Source: Dinochytrium kinnereticum
Lineage: Eukaryota; Chytridiomycota; Chytridiomycetes; Chytridiales; Chytridiaceae
DNA: 34,177 bases
Assembly (NCBI GenBank): GCA_027604005.1
Contig: JADGJT010000260.1
Coordinates: 1 to 34,177, forward strand
Direction of reading: 5' to 3'
Numbering within the stretch: the first letter of the stretch is position 1; the number at the start of each line of letters is the position of its first letter. A program made the translations under genes and the position numbers. The notes under the pieces were generated by a model, which was given only the letters and a program-made list of their open reading frames with translations, searched no databases and was not told where the DNA came from. This document shows, one piece after another, positions 31,588 to 34,177 of this stretch.

Positions 31588-31611
31588 TTCATCGCAGAGT
31601 TCATCGCAGAG
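31588..31611. repeat. 12-bp tandem repeat TTCATCGCAGAG x2
   Basis: Two exact adjacent copies at 31588-31599 and 31600-31611, 17 bases after the candidate TATA box. Confidence 0.9.
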
Positions 31612-31829
31612 TTCAACTTGGCAGCATTTGCGTATCCAAGCGCCAACGGGTTGGCTCCACCAATGAATTGTTTTTCATTCAAAACTCGTATACCAGCCTG
31701 CCTCCACTTCCACCCATCTGGCTCCATTTCTAAGCGGCAGCTCAGCCCCCATCACAGTGACACACCGCCCCACCAGAACCATCCACCGCAGCGGATCTTA
31801 CGCTTGAACCTTCGGCAGATTTCCAAATC

Positions 31830-33416
31830 ATGTCCCGAAATGGGCAAAACGACCAGTCGCCAACGGCTTATTTAACAAATGAGATGGTGGCGAACAGAAC
31901 ACATTTCACAGCACTCTTGGCATCACCAGCGACTCCAGCGAGACCATCCGCAACGCCTTCAATGGACCCAGGAACACACAGACGAAGGGCCTACCACGTT
32001 GTCCGCAGGATCGGTGCGTCTTTCTGAGCCTCCCCCTTCAACCGCATGTCTAACTCGCTGATTGTCAACCAGGGCAAGGAACCCACGGCGTCGTTAACGA
32101 GGCGATCGAGATGTCGACGGGAAAGACGTACGCCATCAAATCCATCGTCAAGAATCGATTCAACGATTCATCCAAGCTCGCCGAGTTTGTGATGAGGGAG
32201 ATATCAAACCTCGTGGCCCTTCCGAGGCACGTCAATGTCATTGGAATGGTATGTATAATCACTCTGCCCCCTTCGCTTGAATGTTGACGCATTTCTTCTT
32301 TGACTTGTAGAGAGAGTGGTTCGAGACTTCGAAAAAGTTCTACATAGTGTTTGAGATGGCCAGTGGCGGCGAGCTGTTTGACCGAATCGTTAAAAGGTCG
32401 AGCCTCACTGAACCTGAGGCCGCCAATGTCATCTTCCAGCTCCTCTCTGCTCTCTCCCACCTCCATCAGCACAACATCATCCACCGAGATATCAAGCCCG
32501 AGAACATGTGAGAGGCTCCCTTGAATTTAATTCGCTTCTTCTTTACCCATTCCTGCATTATTCGCTTCTTGTTTACCCGTTCCCCCCAAAGTCTCTACAA
32601 GACATCGTCTGCAGACTCACCCATCGTCCTCGCCGACTTTGGTGTATCGATTGCTGTCGACGAGGAGGATGACCCGCTCATGTCTTTCTGCGGAAGCCCG
32701 GCCTACGTCTCCCCCGAGATGATTCTGGGAACTGGGTACGGATTCCCCTCCGACATCTGGGCGGTCGGTGTTTGTGCCTACACCATGGTGATGGGGTATG
32801 GCCCTTGGTTTCACTGTAAGGGCAAAGCCGAAATGTACAGCGCCATAGTTCGAGGTGACTGGGAGTTTGAGGCACCATATGCCGACGCATTATCAGAAGA
32901 TGGTGAGCAGAAGTTAGAAAAGTTCATAACACCCTCCAATTCCTAAACATGACTTCAAACCAACAAACAGGAAAACGGTTCATACAAAGCCTCATGCAAC
33001 TCGACCCCGATCTCCGTCCAGAAGCCTCTATCGCGTTAACAGACCCATGGCTTCTCAAGAACAGTCTTCTTGCCAACAATCTCATCCCACAAGTCCCCAC
33101 AAAGCCGCCACGAACGACCTCTCTCCCAACCATCACCATCCAACCTCCCCCCCCAATTCAACGGTTCCCAACTCCCCCGCATGAAGAAGAAGAGGAGGAG
33201 GAAGAAGACCTCATTCTTCCACGTCCCAGCACCAGCTCGACAGCAAGCATCAATCGAACAGAATCCAAGCCTCCAACCGCCAACATCCTTTCAACAGTTC
33301 GTGACCTTCTCCTCGCCCCTTTCCAAAAACGTGGCAAGAGGAACCGGTCCCCCTCATCATCGTCGATGAACGCCGTCAAGTTTGTTAAGCCGTCCGATTC
33401 AGTCGTGGGGGGATGA
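31830..33416 (+). CDS. CAMK-like serine/threonine protein kinase
   Basis: Phosphorylates Ser/Thr on protein substrates; 437 residues. Exons: 31830-32013, 32073-32248, 32311-32507, 32592-32902, 32971-33416. Kinase landmarks in order: Gly loop GQGTHG (62-67), ATP-anchoring K84 in AIKSIVK, alphaC E104, HRDIKPEN with catalytic D180, DFG at 201-203, GSPAYVSPE in the activation segment, and SDIWAVGVCAYTMVMGYGPW typical of the CAMK group. The C-lobe ends with DPDLRPEASIALTDPWL. The C-terminal 120 or so residues are a disordered tail with Pro-rich, Glu-rich and Ser/Arg-rich stretches. No calmodulin-binding helix or other domain is obvious, and the exact subfamily is not recognised. All catalytic residues are present, so an active kinase is expected. 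After the TGA the same frame stays open for 73 codons, so the true C-terminus may be longer if the stop is an error. Confidence 0.93.
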
Positions 33417-34177
33417 GGAAAAACTGCTTTCGAAGACTCTGCCTCATCCACTCAAGGCTCGTGGTCCAACTCAAAGTCACCTGCCACCGTCCAAAGGCGT
33501 GTTGACAGACGATCAGCAAACGCTGGAGATCGACCCGTTCGCTATCAAGCCGTCCATCTTCCTCTGGAACACGCACGACGCCTGTCAATTCGTGTTCTAC
33601 GCCGTCTGATAACTACAATCAGACCCCAGGAATCGTAAACAGTAAGGTCCCCCCACACTTTCATTCTCCCTCATGGCACCCTGGAAGTCACGGGGCTTAC
33701 CGAGTCATAATGACCGGTCTAAGTACAAAGAGAAGGCCCATATCAACATCCGCACCATCTCTTTTTGTCGCCAAACAGCCTCAGTCAAATTAAAAAAAGT
33801 AAATAAACAAATAAATCCTTGAGAAAGGGAGCATTCACCCAACCACATCTATTTCACAACATCAACAACAACAACACCAAGAAAATACAACACGAAACCA
33901 AACCACCCCACGCATCCCAAGACGCTAAGGAGCAAAAAACTCAAAGAGAACAGAAAGGAGAGGCAAAAAAAAAAGATACAATTGGCATATCCCCTCAAGA
34001 CCGTAAAGGCAAGGGAAAAAGAAAATACATTCTCAATACACGAATCCAGCACAACCCCCGCCCCAACCATAAATACCAAAGTGAATCAAATGGAAAAGGA
34101 AACGAAATACAGGCAGAGAGGACAAAAGCAAGATGAACCCTCTCAGCAAAAAAAAAAATATAATAAAATCAAATAAA
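33417..34177. other. 3' flank of the kinase gene and A-rich terminal region
   Basis: Up to 33635 the frame of the kinase remains open beyond its stop. From about 33790 the + strand is strongly A-rich, with AATAAA at 33802-33807. The hydrophobic frame on the minus strand at 33849-34079 is a by-product of this A-rich composition. No gene is supported, and the window ends here. Confidence 0.5.
33802..33807 (+). terminator. Candidate polyadenylation signal of the kinase gene
   Basis: AATAAA, with another copy a few bases later (AAATAAA near 33810), in an A-rich context 386 bases after the stop codon. Plausible but unproven. Confidence 0.35.

Larger units (their letters stand above)
31283..31829. 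other. Intergenic region between the TIR-Sel1 gene and the kinase gene
   Basis: T-rich 3' flank, then a TATAAA at 31566-31571 and a 12-bp tandem repeat at 31588-31611 upstream of the kinase start codon. Open frames crossing this region lack domain motifs. Confidence 0.5.

Noticed and set aside
33849..34079. Hydrophobic minus-strand frame resembling a membrane protein
   Set aside because: It is produced by the A-rich plus strand (T-rich minus strand gives Phe/Leu/Val codons).

Overview
The window looks like nuclear DNA of an early-diverging fungus; a chytrid is the best guess. The evidence is multi-exon genes with short GT-AG introns, WSC-domain secreted proteins with Thr-rich linkers, receptor-like 7TM-RGS proteins and a TIR-Sel1 protein. 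No ribosomal or other taxonomic marker is present, so the assignment is an inference. Exon boundaries were worked out by hand from splice signals, reading-frame continuity and comparison between the paralogs in the window. They are most reliable for the WSC pair and the 7TM-RGS trio.

Layout. 1-555 is a broken Ty1/copia-type Pol fragment, followed by an interrupted palindrome. 1302-6183 and 6704-12690 are a head-to-tail pair of large secreted proteins: beta-propeller, Ig-like (ASH/choice-of-anchor-D-like) domains, then three WSC domains in the first and five in the second. 13885-15392 is a beta-carbonic anhydrase with a long disordered N-terminal extension. 16169-16981 (minus strand) is a small single-pass membrane protein of unknown function. 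18146-20078, 20957-22805 and 23882-26032 are three tandem 7TM-RGS genes with the same four-exon structure. 26546-31282 encodes a protein of about 1348 residues: N-terminal coiled coil, disordered linker, TIR domain with a candidate catalytic Glu, and a long Sel1-repeat solenoid. 31830-33416 is a CAMK-like Ser/Thr kinase.

The genes do not form an operon. As a neighbourhood it is rich in surface, sensing and signalling functions: carbohydrate-binding secreted proteins, receptor-like RGS proteins, a TIR protein and a kinase. The strongest candidate for something undescribed is the TIR-Sel1 gene. Next are the tandem 7TM-RGS array, whose RGS domains lack the usual G-alpha-contact Asn residues, and the WSC genes, whose domain number appears to have changed by gain or loss of phase-symmetric exons. 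No tRNA, rRNA, CRISPR array or intact mobile element was found.
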